NCBI GenBank assembly: GCA_025363755.1
Contig: JANYLQ010000059.1
Location: 1 to 58,061 of the forward strand
Reading direction: 5' to 3'
DNA: 58,061 bases
Source: Hyphomicrobiales bacterium
GTDB taxonomy: Bacteria; Pseudomonadota; Alphaproteobacteria; Rhizobiales; Aestuariivirgaceae
Position numbers and translations under genes: made by a program. Below the pieces are notes generated by a model. The model did no database searches and was not told the origin of the DNA. It saw only the letters and a program-made list of their open reading frames with translations. Of this stretch, positions 17,609 to 26,320 are shown piece by piece; the stretch's first letter is position 1; each line of letters starts with the position of its first letter.

Positions 17609-17637
17609 ATCATAGGTAACCGCGTTTCTTCTCGCAA
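17609..17637 (-). promoter_or_regulatory. Predicted sigma-70 promoter of the ppiD-trp operon
   Basis: On the minus strand TTGCGA (-35, 17637-17632) and TATGAT (-10, 17614-17609) are separated by 17 nt. The start would lie about 45 nt before ATG 17555. The -35 is preceded by an ACTTGC and CATAGCAAACACA context that is shared with the lexA promoter. Confidence 0.6.
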
Positions 17638-17690
17638 GTGCGGCATGTGTTTGCTATGAAGCCCGCCGAACCGAAGAACAAGAGGAAAAA

Positions 17691-18449
17691 ATGGCAACGC
17701 AATCAATTAAGCCAATGGTCGCTGGCAACTGGAAAATGAACGGCACAACCGCAAACTTGAAAGAGCCACGCTTGCTTGCTGGCATGTTGCGCGGCGTAAA
17801 GCTGAAATGCGATGTCATGGTCTGCCCACCCGCAACCCTCATCCGCCGGGTTAAAGCCGTGATGAAGGGCAGCATGATTAAAGCGGGCGGCCAGGATTGC
17901 CACGCCGCCGTTTCTGGCGCGCACACCGGCGATATTTCGGCTGATATGTTGAAAGACGCAGGCGCCACCGCCGTTATCGTGGGCCACAGCGAACGCCGCA
18001 CCAATCACAAAGAAACCGACGCTATGGTGGCCGCCAAAGCCCAGGCCGCCCATAAAGCGGGAATCAATGCCATCATTTGCATTGGTGAAACTTTGGATGA
18101 ACGCAAAGGCGGCAAAACCCTAGAAGTACTCACTTCGCAAATCAAAGCCTCAGTTCCGGCAGGCTGCACAGCGGCCAACACCGTGATCGCCTACGAGCCC
18201 GTCTGGGCCATTGGCACCGGCCTCACGCCAACCGTGGCCGAAATCGCCGAAGCCCACGCCCATATCCGCAAAGAGCTTTCCGCCGTGATGGCCGAAGAGG
18301 GCGCCAAAACCCGTATTCTCTATGGTGGTTCGGTGAAGCCAACCAACGCAGTCGAACTGATGGGCATTGCCAACGTGAACGGCGCGCTTGTTGGCGGTGC
18401 AAGCTTGAAGGCCGTGGACTTCATCGGGATTATTAAGGCTTATATATAA
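17691..18449 (+). CDS. tpiA: Triosephosphate isomerase
   Basis: Interconverts DHAP and glyceraldehyde 3-phosphate. The 252-aa TIM barrel has VAGNWKMNG (Asn and Lys), VGHSERR (electrophilic His) and the signature AYEPVWAIGTG with the catalytic Glu; the phosphate loop is LYGGSVKP and LVGGASLK. AAGAGGAAAAA before the ATG is a good RBS. It is divergent from ppiD. In related genomes secG follows directly; here a 2.2-kb accessory islet separates them. Confidence 0.97.
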   Translation: MATQSIKPMVAGNWKMNGTTANLKEPRLLAGMLRGVKLKCDVMVCPPATLIRRVKAVMKGSMIKAGGQDCHAAVSGAHTGDISADMLKDAGATAVIVGHSERRTNHKETDAMVAAKAQAAHKAGINAIICIGETLDERKGGKTLEVLTSQIKASVPAGCTAANTVIAYEPVWAIGTGLTPTVAEIAEAHAHIRKELSAVMAEEGAKTRILYGGSVKPTNAVELMGIANVNGALVGGASLKAVDFIGIIKAYI

Positions 18450-18474
18450 GTATTTGAAATAGCGTCTTTTGCTA

Positions 18475-18637
18475 GGAAGAGGCCCTCATCCGCCTGTCGG
18501 CACCTTCTCCCATTCCGCTTCGCGAAACGGGCGAAGGCCAATGACGGATGCACCGAACTTAGTGATTATCGCCTTCTCCCGTTTGCCTCTTGGCAAATGG
18601 GAGTAAGGTGCCCGAAGGGCGGATGAGGGCCCTTTGG
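18475..18637. repeat. MITE/REP-like palindromic element, copy 1
   Basis: An element of about 160 bp with terminal inverted repeats GGCCCTCATCCGCC (18481-18494) and GGCGGATGAGGGCC (18618-18631), a perfect 14-bp match. Inside are two hairpins, one around CCGCTTCGCGAAACGG and one around CCCGTTTGCC/TGGCAAATGGG. A copy at 20447-20605 is nearly identical and in the same orientation. It starts 25 nt after the tpiA stop and contains no ORF, so it is non-autonomous. Confidence 0.85.
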
Positions 18638-19024
18638 CAGCCATACGCAATGGCCTCACCTTTAATGCGCTGCGGGATGAAATTTATAAAAACAATTCCT
18701 AAAATATCAAATTAGCACTTGACACCGTACGGCGAGCCTGCTAGTTCTGCATACACTCCACACAACCGCCCAAAATTGACTGCCCACCAACAAGTCTTGC
18801 AAGCTCACGAAGACGACGTTGGGGGGGCAGGGGAGTTGTTTGGTTGGGGAGATAAGGCCAAAGTTCAGTCGGATGAAAATACTTAAAGAAATTTGCGGTC
18901 ATGTGATGTAGGAACAATCATCTTTGCCTGCGTTTTTGAAGTCACTTACTGAACTAACTTGGTAGATTCGACTCTATAAAATTGCGCCTTCAATTGAGTC
19001 ACTAGGATCGAACGGAGTAGGCCT
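18638..19024. other. Gene-free stretch between the repeat and the hypothetical gene
   Basis: About 390 nt with no credible ORF on either strand, no tRNA and no clear terminator. A perfect TTGACA at 18719-18724 has only a poor -10 at the right spacing. A G-run lies near 18822-18837. An ORF shadow on the minus strand (18946-19185) has no RBS and overlaps the next gene. Confidence 0.6.
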
Positions 19025-19372
19025 TTGATCGCCAAATCGAAAATATTTGTAGTCTTGATGTTCATTTTTCCGTGGTTTGCGCTCATCCCGAAGTCCTTTT
19101 GTGACGCAAAACCGAATCTGTCATTTGCTATAATAATCGGCGCCGTCGGACTCATAAATTTGTTTCGTACATTGGTCCAGGACAAGAATGATCTATCGTT
19201 TTATTCTGAAAGAAACGCTCCAGATGAAGACAGCAAAGTTGTTGTGCTATTTCCACCTCCTGGCGGGATGAATGGAAATAAGCGGCTCTTGTTGTATTAT
19301 CCATTCATCGTATTTATTTGTTCGGCTTGTCTAATGATTCCTATTTGGTGTTTGAATTGTTACTGGAGGTAG
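19025..19372 (+). CDS. Hypothetical membrane protein (115 aa)
   Basis: A TTG start with GGAG 7 nt upstream (CGGAGTAGGCCTTTG). The protein has three hydrophobic segments: about residues 6-24 (FVVLMFIFPWFALIP), about 33-50 (LSFAIIIGAVGLINLF) and about 90-112 (YYPFIVFICSACLMIPIWC). Between the second and third is a polar loop (KNDLSFYSERNAPDEDS). It is not a family I recognise. It is more AT-rich than its neighbours and lies in the accessory islet between tpiA and secG, which suggests acquired DNA. Confidence 0.5.
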   Translation: MIAKSKIFVVLMFIFPWFALIPKSFCDAKPNLSFAIIIGAVGLINLFRTLVQDKNDLSFYSERNAPDEDSKVVVLFPPPGGMNGNKRLLLYYPFIVFICSACLMIPIWCLNCYWR

Positions 19373-19431
19373 TTGCAAAAGCGTCTCTTTTCTAAGATCA
19401 GAATTGGCCTGCGGCGTTAGGCGAACTTAAT

Positions 19432-19674
19432 TCATCTGGGTTTGCGGCGCTTTGCTGCGATGAACTTATCCATGCTGAAAGGAGTTGCTGGCCCGCTTTT
19501 TTCGCCTTTGATGATGGTGGCACGCAAATGTTCAATCTTCAGATCTTGCTCCTCAAGCAAACGCAGGCCAGCCCGCATGGCTTCGCTCGCCGAGCCAAAG
19601 CGACCCTTCTTGATTTGGGCCTGAATAAAATGATTTTGTTCTTTACCCAGAACGATGGAGGTATTTTTTGACAT
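19432..19674 (-). CDS. ParD-family antitoxin (CC2985 type), apparently without its toxin
   Basis: An 80-aa ribbon-helix-helix antitoxin. The N-terminal part SIVLGKEQNHFIQAQIKKGRFGSASEAMRAGLRLLEE is the typical ParD DNA-binding region. The C-terminal part (IEHLRATIIKGEKSG, then F-S-M-D-K-F-I-A-A-K-R-R-K) would normally wrap the ParE toxin. GAGGAAACCTC before the ATG is a good RBS. No parE follows: the 57 nt downstream hold no ORF, and beyond them is the plus-strand hypothetical gene. It may act as an orphan antitoxin or anti-addiction protein, or be a remnant. Confidence 0.85.
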   Translation of the reverse strand: MSKNTSIVLGKEQNHFIQAQIKKGRFGSASEAMRAGLRLLEEQDLKIEHLRATIIKGEKSGPATPFSMDKFIAAKRRKPR

Positions 19675-19704
19675 GAGGTTTCCTCGTGCTGTTGATATTA
19701 TCTA

Positions 19705-19733
19705 TTGGTACTTTAGGGCTAGTTTTTTGTCAA
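19705..19733 (-). promoter_or_regulatory. Possible promoter of the parD-like gene
   Basis: On the minus strand a perfect TTGACA (19733-19728) lies 17 nt from TACCAA (19710-19705), a weak -10. The following GATAATATC could be part of an autoregulatory site. The start would be about 25 nt before the ATG. Confidence 0.35.
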
Positions 19734-19798
19734 ATGTTGATAAAGGAGTTTGAGATTGTGGTGTCATCCCGCCGAATTGATTTCGGAACTCGTGGCTA

Positions 19799-19920
19799 GG
19801 GACCTCATCCCCGGCGTTGCCGGACCTTCCCCAGAGGGGAAGGGAGAAGTTTGGCACGGTGTCCAACTTCACGCTTCTCCTCTGGAGAAGCTGTCACGAA
19901 GTGACTGATGAGGTTCCTTG
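19799..19920. repeat. Second type of palindromic element (~120 bp)
   Basis: Terminal inverted repeats GGGACCTCATC (19799-19809) and GATGAGGTTCC (19907-19917) match with one difference. Internal hairpins are CCTTCCCC-AGA-GGGGAAGG, CTTCTCC-TCT-GGAGAAG and GTCAC-GAA-GTGAC. The organisation resembles the elements at 18475 and 20447 (T-I-R containing CTCATC/GATGAG), but the interior differs. It lies just upstream of the ATC-hydrolase-family gene, and the frame of that gene reads through it without being coding. Confidence 0.75.
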
Positions 19921-19978
19921 GCCCCAAGCTCATACATGCACTTGCCGCCCACCCCATTCCCCGTCTAACCTCGACCCC

Positions 19979-20446
19979 ATGACCGAACTCCCCACCCTCA
20001 TCAAACGCAAACTCCAAGCTCAAGTCATCGGCCCCATCTATGCTGAGATGGTGGAGCAGCTGGGGGAGCAGAGGGCAGGGGAGATTTTGGATTCAGCTAT
20101 TAAAAAAGCGGCTATTGCTGAAGGGAAATCATTTGCTGATAAGGCGCCGGGTGGCGTTACGTCTATGGCGGATTTTATTAAGCTCTATGAGAATTGGACG
20201 GCGGATGGGGCGCTTGAAATTGATGTGTTGAAGTCTGATGACAAGACCTTCGACTTTAATGTGACTCGCTGCAAATATGCTGAGACCTATAGGGAAATGG
20301 GGCTGGGCAAGATTGGGCATTTGATGTCTTGCAACCGCGATGGCACGTTTTGTGAGGGTTATGATCCGAACATCAAGCTGGAGCGGGCGCAGACGATTAT
20401 GGGTGGGGCGAGCTGTTGTACGTTTCGGTATCGGTATGAGGGGTAG
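19979..20446 (+). CDS. L-2-amino-thiazoline-4-carboxylic acid hydrolase family protein
   Basis: A 155-aa protein of the ATC hydrolase family (PF14196 type), whose founding member opens the thiazoline ring in cysteine production by Pseudomonas. Most relatives have no tested substrate. Family hallmarks are FNVTRCKYAETYREMGL, HLMSCNRDGTFCEGYDP and GGASCCTFRYRYEG, with conserved Cys and Arg residues. The frame is open 54 codons further upstream, but that part is a palindromic element, so ATG 19979 is chosen. The gene lies between two repeat elements, with the downstream one starting at the base after the stop codon. This suggests movement or capture as a unit. Confidence 0.8.
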   Translation: MTELPTLIKRKLQAQVIGPIYAEMVEQLGEQRAGEILDSAIKKAAIAEGKSFADKAPGGVTSMADFIKLYENWTADGALEIDVLKSDDKTFDFNVTRCKYAETYREMGLGKIGHLMSCNRDGTFCEGYDPNIKLERAQTIMGGASCCTFRYRYEG

Positions 20447-20605
20447 GGAAGAGGCCCTCATCCGCCTGTCGGCACCTTCTCCCATTCCGCTTCGCGAAAC
20501 GGGCGAAGGCCAGTGTGGATGCATCGAACTAAATGATTATCGCCTTCCCCCGTTTGCCTCTTGGCAAATGGGAGAAGGTCCCGAAGGGAGATGAGGGCTC
20601 TTTGG
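20447..20605. repeat. MITE/REP-like palindromic element, copy 2
   Basis: About 159 bp, nearly identical to 18475-18637 in the same orientation. The left half matches almost base for base; differences and a few missing bases lie in the middle and right end, and the right terminal repeat is GGAGATGAGGGC instead of GGCGGATGAGGGCC. It begins at the base after the TAG of the ATC-hydrolase-family gene. Both copies are preceded by a TAG trinucleotide. Confidence 0.85.
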
Positions 20606-20692
20606 CTCCCAACCACCCCCATCCCTTGAACACCAGTTGCCAGCGCCCCATCTAATGGCTAAAGCAGCGCAAAATCAGTTTGGATATATGAC

Positions 20693-21055
20693 ATGCAATC
20701 AGTTTTACTCGCCGTCCACCTCGTCGTCGCCTTGGCCCTTATCGGCTTGGTGATGCTTCAGCGCTCCGAAGGCGGCGCGTTGGGCATTGGCGGCGGGGGC
20801 GGTGGCAATTTGTTTTCCTCGCGCGGCGTGGGCAATACTTTAACCCGCGCAACGGCCATTTTGGCCGCATGCTTCTTTGCCACTTCAGTGGCGCTGACCA
20901 TGCTGGCCAATCATAAATCTGGCACGACGTCGATCATCGATACGGGTGCCGCCTCGCAAACGGCTCCTGCAGGCGGGACGGCTCCAGCGGCACCTTCGGG
21001 CGAAGGCTTGTTGCCAAAGCTTGACCCATCCAAGCCAGTGGTTCCGACCAACTGA
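20693..21055 (+). CDS. secG: Preprotein translocase subunit SecG
   Basis: A 120-aa inner-membrane component of SecYEG. Two membrane segments are seen: about residues 3-22 (VLLAVHLVVALALIGLVML) and about 52-74. Between them is the cytoplasmic loop QRSEGGALGIGGGGGGNLFSSRG, with the typical Gly-rich segment. The tail is Ala/Pro-rich and poorly conserved, as usual in alphaproteobacteria. pyrG follows 104 nt downstream, past a strong hairpin. Confidence 0.95.
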   Translation: MQSVLLAVHLVVALALIGLVMLQRSEGGALGIGGGGGGNLFSSRGVGNTLTRATAILAACFFATSVALTMLANHKSGTTSIIDTGAASQTAPAGGTAPAAPSGEGLLPKLDPSKPVVPTN

Positions 21056-21061
21056 TAAGCT

Positions 21062-21088
21062 GCTGTGAAACATTGCATGTTTCACAGC
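21062..21088. other. Strong hairpin between secG and pyrG
   Basis: A perfect 11-bp inverted repeat GCTGTGAAACA / TGTTTCACAGC with a 5-nt loop starts 7 nt after the secG stop. No T-run follows, so it is not a standard terminator. It could protect the secG mRNA 3' end, attenuate transcription into pyrG or be a protein-binding site. Confidence 0.6.
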
Positions 21089-21159
21089 TATCCACAAAAT
21101 TAAACGTAAGCTCAAACTTTGCTTCGAATCGGGGGCAAGGCGAGTTAGGGTGATTTCCC

Positions 21160-22788
21160 ATGGCGCGATATATCTTCATAACAGGCGGCGTGGTTTCATC
21201 CCTCGGCAAAGGTCTAGCATCAGCAGCACTTGGCGCGCTGTTGCAAGCCCGTGGCTATAAGGTGCGGCTGCGGAAATTAGACCCCTATCTCAATGTCGAT
21301 CCCGGCACGATGAGCCCTTATCAACATGGCGAAGTGTTTGTGACCGATGATGGCGCCGAAACTGATCTTGATCTTGGTCATTACGAGCGCTTTACGGGCC
21401 GCCATGCAAATAAGCTCGACAACATCACCACTGGTAAAATTTATCAGGAAATTATTGCCAAGGAACGTCGCGGTGATTTTCTCGGCGGCACGGTGCAGGT
21501 GATCCCGCATGTGACGGACGCAATCAAAGATTTCGTGAAAGCCGATTCAGACGGCGCGGATTTCGTTTTGGTCGAAGTCGGCGGCACGGTGGGTGATATT
21601 GAAGGCTTGCCATTTTTCGAAGCCATTCGCCAATTTGGCCAAGAACAACCGCGCGGCAATTGCATTTATATCCATCTCACCTTGATGCCTTACATTCCAA
21701 CGGCAGGCGAGCTGAAGACCAAACCAACGCAACATTCTGTCAAAGAACTCCGTTCCATCGGCATTCAACCCGATATTCTACTCTGCCGGGCTGACCGCGA
21801 AATTCCAGCAACTGAACGTAAAAAAATCGCGCTATTCTGCAATGTTCGCCCGAGTGCGGTTATCCAAGCCTTAGACGTGGCCAACATCTATGATGTGCCA
21901 CGCGCATATCACGCTGAAGGCCTCGATGATGAAGTACTTGCCGCATTCGGAATCGCTGACGCCAAACAGCCAAATCTCGCCGTTTGGGACGACATCCAAG
22001 ACCGCATTGCCCATCCGGAAGGCGAAGTCACAATCGCCGTGGTCGGCAAATATACGGGCCTTCTTGACGCTTATAAGTCTTTGAAAGAAGCCTTGGTGCA
22101 TGGCGGCATCGCCAACCGGGTTAAGGTGAATGTCGAATGGATTGAATCCGAGATATTCGAAAAAGAGGATCCAGCGCCTTATCTTGAAGGCGTGCACGGC
22201 ATTCTGGTTCCCGGTGGTTTTGGTGAACGCGGCGCTGAAGGCAAAATCAAAGCTGCCACTTTCGCCCGCACCAAGGAAGTTCCCTATTTCGGAATTTGCT
22301 TTGGCATGCAAATGGCCTGCATCGAGGCCGCCCGCAATTTGTGTCATATCGAAAATGCATCCTCCACAGAGTTCGGCGATACGAAAGAACCCGTTGTCGG
22401 CACAATGACCGAATGGATGAAGGGTAATGAACTTGAAATCCGCAAACAAGGTGGCGACCTTGGCGGCACGATGCGCCTCGGCGCATTTGATGCAACGCTT
22501 GAAAAAGACAGCCGCATCGCTGAGATCTATGGCGACACGCATATCTCAGAACGCCACAGGCATCGTTATGAAGTCAATACCGCTTATCGCGCTAGACTTG
22601 AAGGATCAGGTCTGAAATTTGCAGGCATGTCGCCTGATGGTTTGCTGCCGGAAACCGTTGAATACCCTGATCATCCATGGTTTATCGGTGTGCAATATCA
22701 CCCTGAGCTTAAATCCAAACCCATGGCACCGCACCCGCTTTTCTCGTCATTCATAAAAGCGGCCATCGTGCAAAGTCGTTTGGTTTAA
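21160..22788 (+). CDS. pyrG: CTP synthase
   Basis: Makes CTP from UTP, ATP and glutamine. The 542-aa protein starts [20 protein letters not shown], which carries the amidoligase P-loop-like region. The linker leads to a class I glutamine amidotransferase domain (about residues 295-540), with the catalytic Cys in [10 protein letters not shown] and the His/Glu in [12 protein letters not shown]. The length is standard. The MscS gene starts 1 nt after its stop. Confidence 0.97.
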   Translation: MARYIFITGGVVSSLGKGLASAALGALLQARGYKVRLRKLDPYLNVDPGTMSPYQHGEVFVTDDGAETDLDLGHYERFTGRHANKLDNITTGKIYQEIIAKERRGDFLGGTVQVIPHVTDAIKDFVKADSDGADFVLVEVGGTVGDIEGLPFFEAIRQFGQEQPRGNCIYIHLTLMPYIPTAGELKTKPTQHSVKELRSIGIQPDILLCRADREIPATERKKIALFCNVRPSAVIQALDVANIYDVPRAYHAEGLDDEVLAAFGIADAKQPNLAVWDDIQDRIAHPEGEVTIAVVGKYTGLLDAYKSLKEALVHGGIANRVKVNVEWIESEIFEKEDPAPYLEGVHGILVPGGFGERGAEGKIKAATFARTKEVPYFGICFGMQMACIEAARNLCHIENASSTEFGDTKEPVVGTMTEWMKGNELEIRKQGGDLGGTMRLGAFDATLEKDSRIAEIYGDTHISERHRHRYEVNTAYRARLEGSGLKFAGMSPDGLLPETVEYPDHPWFIGVQYHPELKSKPMAPHPLFSSFIKAAIVQSRLV

Positions 22789-22789
22789 A

Positions 22790-25147
22790 ATGAAAATTGG
22801 CCCCATCATCAGGGCCTTGAGCATCGTTGTTACGATGCTGTTCTCAGCAATGACGGCCCATGCCTTCGATGATGCGACATTGAACAATGCCGAAGCCGCT
22901 GCTCAATCGACCCGTTCCGACCTCGAGCGTGTCCAAAACGCAATATCGCAAGCTGATGTCGCAGATGATCAATTAGCGACCCAGCGCAATATTATTGAAA
23001 AACTCCGCTTGGATGCGCTAGCTCAGGTGAGTGCTCTAAACGCCCCACTCAAAGACTTCACCCAGCAACTCAATCAACTAGGGCCTGTTCCAACGCAAGA
23101 CCACGGTGAAACCAGCGCCATCGCAACCCAACGTCAAACATTAAACAATGCAGTGGCCAGGCTTTCAGCGGCCCAGAAACAATTTGAACTTCTCAGCATT
23201 GAAGCCGAACAAACGACGGGAAAAATTTCGGCGCTCCAAAGAACGCAATTTTTGCAGCGCGTTTTCAAGCCTGACAAATCAATCTTCAACCCACAATTAT
23301 GGATTGATACCGCCACAGGTGTGGCAACTCTTGGAACAAGACTTTCCAGCTTGGTTTCCGGTTGGTGGCAAAGTCAAAGTCCTATGGCGCAGTGGACTGG
23401 CCTTGGACTGCTACCTGCATTTTTTTTAATTCTTGCAATCGTCTATCGTTTTGCAAAACGCATGATGGGTCGCTGGCTGGGTATAGCCACTGCACCGGAG
23501 ATAGCTTATTCACCTTTGCGCCGTCTCGGGCGCGTTGTCGGCAGCATCATATTTATTTCTATAATTTTACTCGTTTCCAACTTTCTTCTCAGCACGTCAA
23601 TCGGACTGGCTGGACTTTCAACGCCGCGGTTTGATCTCCTTGTAACGGCTTTCGTTGGCATCGTTATTCCAGTCGTTTTCCAATCATCTGTCGCGTATCT
23701 GATCTGCGCACCCGGCAAACCAGAACTCAGATTAGTTGCCATTGATGAGGCTGCTGCGCGCACGGTGCCGTTTTTTGTAGCACTCTGTTCAATAGTCCAA
23801 AACGTGAGCAGCCAGATTTCGTTTTTGAGTGATCAGTTATTGTTGCCTTTAAGTCTTGTGGCTGGGCAATCGGCACTCGCCTCAACCGCTCTTATTTTCT
23901 TGGTGGGACTCTTATTGCTGATCCTTAAACAGCAATCGCGAGAAGTCCCCAACAATGTTCCAGAGCCACATTATCTAACCTGGTTTGTGCAAGTCAGCGT
24001 CTTGCAATGGCTGTTCTTAATCATCGCCGTTTTCGGATTGGTCTTTGGTTATTTGGCACTGGCCTATTTCATAGCGAGTAAAATTCTCGATACCTTACTG
24101 GTCATCATTCTCATGGTGCTTGTTCACCATTTGGTGGACGCCTTTGTCGAAGCGCTGCAAGACAAAGATCAAACCGTTGGTAAACGCGTAAGAGCCCTTA
24201 GTGGAATTTCTGAGCGTGGCATTGGTAGAATGGCTCTGGCCATTCGCACATTGTCAGATATTCTCGTCGTCATTCTTGGCATACCTTGGTTGTTTGCCAT
24301 TTGGACGCTGACATGGATCAGCTTCAAATCACTGTTAAGCAGCGCAATTGTCGGCGTTCGCTTTGGCAATTTTTATATCTCGCCGATCAATATTTTGGGC
24401 CTGATTGCGTTGTTCGCTGTTGGTGTCCTGATCACCAAATTCATCACCAGCTGGCTTGATCGTCGTGTCTTGACCCAAACCAAATTAAACAAAGGTGTAC
24501 AGAACTCCGTCAAAACCGGTGCTAATTATTTTGGTTATATTCTGGCAGCAGCATTGGCCTTAAGCGCCGGTGGGTTTGACTTTTCGAGCTTCACCATTAT
24601 TGCTGGCGCACTTGGCGTGGGCATCGGCTTTGGTTTGCAGTCCATCGTCAATAATTTCGTGTCAGGCCTGATATTGCTTGCTGAAAGGCCTGTGCGAGTA
24701 GGGGACTGGGTGGTTGTGGCGGCAGGCGAAGGCATTGTGAAAAAGATCAATGTCAGATCAACTGAAATCGAAACCTTCGATAACTGCACAATCATTGTGC
24801 CGAATTCATTATTGATCACAGAGGCCGTTCGCAATTGGACGCATCGCGATACACTTGGCCGGTTTTTAGTGACCGTCGGCGTAGACCATAGTATCGACGC
24901 AGAACACATCACCCAGGTGTTAAAAGAACTGGTCGTAGCCAACTCTAAAGTGCTGCGCTACCCACCCCCAATCGTGCAACTTGCCCGATTTTCGCCTGCA
25001 ACTTTGGATTTTGAAATCAGGGGCCACGTGGCTGATGTGTTCGAAGGCCCTCAAGTGGCCAGTGATATTCGAATGGCCATCACGAAGAAATTTTCGGAAC
25101 TCAAAATTATAATCCCCACCTACTTAGAGCTACCCGTTCGCAAATGA
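22790..25147 (+). CDS. MscS-family mechanosensitive channel with DUF3772-type N-terminus
   Basis: A large 785-aa channel. A signal peptide (about 1-25, ending AHA) is followed by a periplasmic coiled-coil region (about 26-160) resembling DUF3772, then about 9-11 membrane segments. The C-terminal MscS core (about 560-780) has GVGIGFGLQSIVNNFVSGLILL, the Gly/Ala-rich pore helix, then ERPVRVGDWV and the beta domain with GIVKKINVRSTEIETFDN. It releases solutes on hypo-osmotic shock. It starts 1 nt after pyrG and overlaps the following thioesterase by 4 nt, so translation is coupled. Confidence 0.9.
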   Translation: MKIGPIIRALSIVVTMLFSAMTAHAFDDATLNNAEAAAQSTRSDLERVQNAISQADVADDQLATQRNIIEKLRLDALAQVSALNAPLKDFTQQLNQLGPVPTQDHGETSAIATQRQTLNNAVARLSAAQKQFELLSIEAEQTTGKISALQRTQFLQRVFKPDKSIFNPQLWIDTATGVATLGTRLSSLVSGWWQSQSPMAQWTGLGLLPAFFLILAIVYRFAKRMMGRWLGIATAPEIAYSPLRRLGRVVGSIIFISIILLVSNFLLSTSIGLAGLSTPRFDLLVTAFVGIVIPVVFQSSVAYLICAPGKPELRLVAIDEAAARTVPFFVALCSIVQNVSSQISFLSDQLLLPLSLVAGQSALASTALIFLVGLLLLILKQQSREVPNNVPEPHYLTWFVQVSVLQWLFLIIAVFGLVFGYLALAYFIASKILDTLLVIILMVLVHHLVDAFVEALQDKDQTVGKRVRALSGISERGIGRMALAIRTLSDILVVILGIPWLFAIWTLTWISFKSLLSSAIVGVRFGNFYISPINILGLIALFAVGVLITKFITSWLDRRVLTQTKLNKGVQNSVKTGANYFGYILAAALALSAGGFDFSSFTIIAGALGVGIGFGLQSIVNNFVSGLILLAERPVRVGDWVVVAAGEGIVKKINVRSTEIETFDNCTIIVPNSLLITEAVRNWTHRDTLGRFLVTVGVDHSIDAEHITQVLKELVVANSKVLRYPPPIVQLARFSPATLDFEIRGHVADVFEGPQVASDIRMAITKKFSELKIIIPTYLELPVRK

Positions 25148-25620
25148 CAGTTTCAGACATAGAGAAGGCCAAAATCGCATTTTCAAATTTTAATGAACTC
25201 TCAGGTCTCGAGTTGATGGAAAAATTGTTGGGCGAGGGCGACCAATCACCTATGTCCCAAACTATGGGATTCAAAATAATATTTGTGGCCGACGGCGAAG
25301 TAAAAATTTCAGCCATGCCGCTGGCTAAATTTTACAATCCTATGATGCGTATCCATGGCGGATTCACAGCAGCACTCATTGATAATTGCATGGGCTCGGC
25401 AGTGCTTACAAAACTGGCCGCCGCCACAGGTGTAGGCACCGTCGTGCTCAATGTTAATTATATCCGCAAGATTGATATCGAAACCGGTGAACTTATCGCC
25501 ACAGGCACCGTGCTCCACACGGGCCGCACTATGTTAACGGCCGAAGCTAAAGTGACAGACCAGGCAGGGAAACTTTATGCTCACGGCACAGGCACGTTTC
25601 TAGTCTATCCAAATGGTTAG
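25144..25620 (+). CDS. PaaI-family hotdog thioesterase
   Basis: A 158-aa single hotdog-domain protein, probably an acyl-CoA thioesterase. The region [19 protein letters not shown] is the typical H-G-G-x-x-x-x-x-x-D pattern at the active site, followed by [19 protein letters not shown] and [22 protein letters not shown]. Substrate unknown. It overlaps the MscS stop by 4 nt and the ung start by 8 nt. Confidence 0.87.
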   Translation: MTVSDIEKAKIAFSNFNELSGLELMEKLLGEGDQSPMSQTMGFKIIFVADGEVKISAMPLAKFYNPMMRIHGGFTAALIDNCMGSAVLTKLAAATGVGTVVLNVNYIRKIDIETGELIATGTVLHTGRTMLTAEAKVTDQAGKLYAHGTGTFLVYPNG

Positions 25621-26290
25621 TCTGAACGAAAGTTGGTTGACGCCGTTGCAGCCGCAATTTGATTCAAGCTATATGGCCAACCTCAAAGCGTTCCTTTTGG
25701 CGGAGAAAAACGCGGGCAAAGTGATATATCCTAAGGGTGCTGAATGGTTCGCGGCACTTGATGCAACGCCTCTCGAAAATGTCCGAGTGGTGATCCTCGG
25801 CCAAGACCCGTATCACGGCGAGGGCCAAGCGCACGGGCTTTGCTTTTCCGTTCAGCACGGCGTGCGCCCGCCGCCCTCACTTTTGAACATCTACAAGGAA
25901 ATCAAAACCGATCTGGGCCTCGACCCTCCAAATCATGGCAATCTCAAAACTTGGGCGGAGCAGGGTGTTCTACTGCTGAATTCAGTTTTGACAGTTGAGG
26001 CAGGTAAAGCAGCCTCGCATCAAGGCAAAGGTTGGGAGCGGTTTACCGACGCTGTAATCCAACTGGTGAACGATCAGGCACATTCCGTAGTCTTTATTTT
26101 GTGGGGCAGTTATGCGCAAAAGAAAGCTGCTTTCGTCGATCAATCCAAGCATCTGGTGTTGAAGTCGGTTCATCCATCACCGCTTTCGGCCCATAATGGA
26201 TTTTTTGGGTCAAAGCCCTTTTCACGAGCGAATGCGTTTTTGAAGTTGAAGGGCCGTGGCCAAATTGATTGGTCTCTACCTCCAACATAA
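25613..26290 (+). CDS. ung: Uracil-DNA glycosylase
   Basis: Removes uracil from DNA as the first step of base excision repair. The 225-aa family 1 enzyme has [20 protein letters not shown] (the Asp activates water), [11 protein letters not shown], and the C-terminal [13 protein letters not shown] loop with the catalytic His. The start overlaps the thioesterase stop by 8 nt. No SOS box was seen upstream. Confidence 0.96.
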   Translation: MVSLNESWLTPLQPQFDSSYMANLKAFLLAEKNAGKVIYPKGAEWFAALDATPLENVRVVILGQDPYHGEGQAHGLCFSVQHGVRPPPSLLNIYKEIKTDLGLDPPNHGNLKTWAEQGVLLLNSVLTVEAGKAASHQGKGWERFTDAVIQLVNDQAHSVVFILWGSYAQKKAAFVDQSKHLVLKSVHPSPLSAHNGFFGSKPFSRANAFLKLKGRGQIDWSLPPT

Positions 26291-26320
26291 TTTGCTTTTT
26301 GGTCGCCTAAGAATTACACC

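Noticed and set aside
18719-18748. TTGACA as a promoter in the islet
   Set aside because: The -10 at 17 nt spacing is TAGTTC and no gene begins within a reasonable distance.
19817-19978. Upstream extension of the ATC-hydrolase-family gene
   Set aside because: The added 54 codons translate a palindromic element; family members start near ATG 19979.
21871-22542. Minus-strand ORF of 223 aa inside pyrG
   Set aside because: Antisense shadow of a well-conserved CTP synthase.
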